Positions 63,406 to 64,000 of a stretch of 64,000 bases of DNA are shown here, one piece after another (the stretch's first letter is position 1; each line of letters opens with the position of its first letter). The stretch comes from a virus: positions 1-64,000 of IMG/VR virus record IMGVR_UViG_3300035181_001003. One strand, written 5' to 3'. The notes beneath the pieces were generated by a model. It was not told the DNA's origin, searched no databases, and saw nothing but the letters and a program-made list of their open reading frames with translations. Both the position numbers and the translations under genes were made by a program.

Positions 63406-64000
63406 ATTATGCACCTAAAATTTGGTGATCTCCGACTATTTTGACCAGAACCTAAAGCTTTAACCATTTGACTTACTGATTGATAGATATTTATACCATC
63501 TACAGTACATTGGCGGGTTTTTGGCTTTTTATGAGGTTTTCGCATATTAGATTTGGCTTCTTCAGAGTGCTTTTTACCAATGCGATCTTGTCTAATATTC
63601 TCTTTAGCTTCTTCTGATACAGGTTTTCTATCTACCCCAGATTTAAACTTCTTTCCCTTTAGAGACTTAGAGATATTCAAACATGTTTCTTCTGTTCTCT
63701 TCTGCCCAGTACCACCTTCTGATATTTTCTTCTTGTGCTCTTCAGTTAAAGTTTTACCGGTTAGAGAAGCTCTAATCTTTTCTCTTGCTTCTGGGGTATG
63801 AGTATAACTGTTGTTTGCTTTTCGAGTAGCTACTACTTTTTCATACCACTCTTTAGTGCGAACATATTGCTTAGAAGCTTTAGAAAGTTTAGCTGACGTT
63901 TCTTCTTTAGTAGCTGGTCTATCATAATAGCCTTCACCACCAGGTCCGCAGTTCATACACTTTGGATCCTTTCTTAGTTCAGCAGTAATAAGTTCTCTTT
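63402..64000 (-). CDS. GIY-YIG/NUMOD3 homing endonuclease, 5' end outside window
   Basis: The frame stays open past 63956 to the window edge, so the N-terminal nuclease domain lies beyond it. CMNCGPGGEGYYDR is the end of a GIY-YIG domain; then come four or more NUMOD3 repeats (TPEAREKIRASLTGKTLTEE, RTEETCLNISKSLKGKKF, VSEEAKENIRQDRIGKKHSE) and a C-terminal NUMOD1-like segment (VDGINIYQSVSQMVKALG). It is inserted directly before the internal head protein genes. Confidence 0.85.
   Translation of the reverse strand, partial: RELITAELRKDPKCMNCGPGGEGYYDRPATKEETSAKLSKASKQYVRTKEWYEKVVATRKANNSYTHTPEAREKIRASLTGKTLTEEHKKKISEGGTGQKRTEETCLNISKSLKGKKFKSGVDRKPVSEEAKENIRQDRIGKKHSEEAKSNMRKPHKKPKTRQCTVDGINIYQSVSQMVKALGSGQNSRRSPNFRCII
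63488..63495 (-). promoter_or_regulatory. T4-type late promoter TATAAATA inside endonuclease gene
   Basis: Perfect consensus on the minus strand within the 3' coding end of the GIY-YIG endonuclease, 83 bases above the internal-head-protein ATG at 63405. Confidence 0.6.

Noticed and set aside
1-64000. tRNA genes or CRISPR arrays
   Set aside because: No cloverleaf-like or regularly spaced repeat sequence was seen; the only repeats are promoters, GTTACA clusters and fibre modules.

Overview
The window is part of a large T4-like tailed phage (myovirus-type) genome from a Gram-negative host. I cannot name the host. The evidence is a T4-style replication core (family B polymerase, sliding clamp, RNase H/FEN nuclease, two-subunit phage type II topoisomerase, thymidylate synthase), a long block of repeat-rich tail-fibre genes, T4-type late promoters (TATAAATA) and a family of T4-like early promoters (GTGTAC or GTTTAC, 18 bp, TATAAT). 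Nearly all genes are on the minus strand. The plus strand carries one small gene, one homing endonuclease and several decayed genes.

Layout. 1-15 kb: nucleic-acid enzymes (RNase H, clamp, polymerase, DnaQ-like exonuclease, P-loop kinase-like protein, DRB0094-type RNA ligase) mixed with small unknown and structural genes. 14.8-17.5 kb: the most unusual locus, a T4 RNA ligase 1-type gene broken into two genes by a split intein, with a Vsr-like homing endonuclease on the opposite strand between the halves. 17.5-39 kb: late region with tail-fibre and tip proteins (many repeats, LamG-like, collagen-like and YadA-like segments), PhoH, ClpP and small structural proteins. 39-42.4 kb: a putative injected nuclease-fold protein and a macro domain-ADP-ribosyltransferase fusion whose macro part is broken by a stop and a frameshift. 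42.4-49.3 kb: thymidylate synthase, a SLOG/YpsA-like protein, a J-domain protein and both topoisomerase subunits. 50-62 kb: early accessory region of short genes in operons, each headed by a near-identical early promoter (phosphoesterases, Nudix, ppGpp hydrolase-like, AAA+ ATPase, HNH and GIY-YIG proteins, AbrB-like protein). 62-64 kb: putative internal head proteins preceded by a GIY-YIG/NUMOD3 endonuclease that runs off the window.

Besides the active-looking homing endonucleases, translation of the intergenic gaps shows at least four decayed ones (12.2, 24.3, 43.3 and 49.4 kb), one larger decayed plus-strand gene (53 kb) and several small minus-strand genes carrying single-base frameshifts or stops. 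The long core and fibre genes are all intact, so this looks like real decay of dispensable genes rather than uniform sequencing error, but reads would have to settle that. Several small intact genes too short for a routine ORF scan are added (50186, 52722, 55096, 56152, 56562, 60157). I saw no tRNA, rRNA or CRISPR array.
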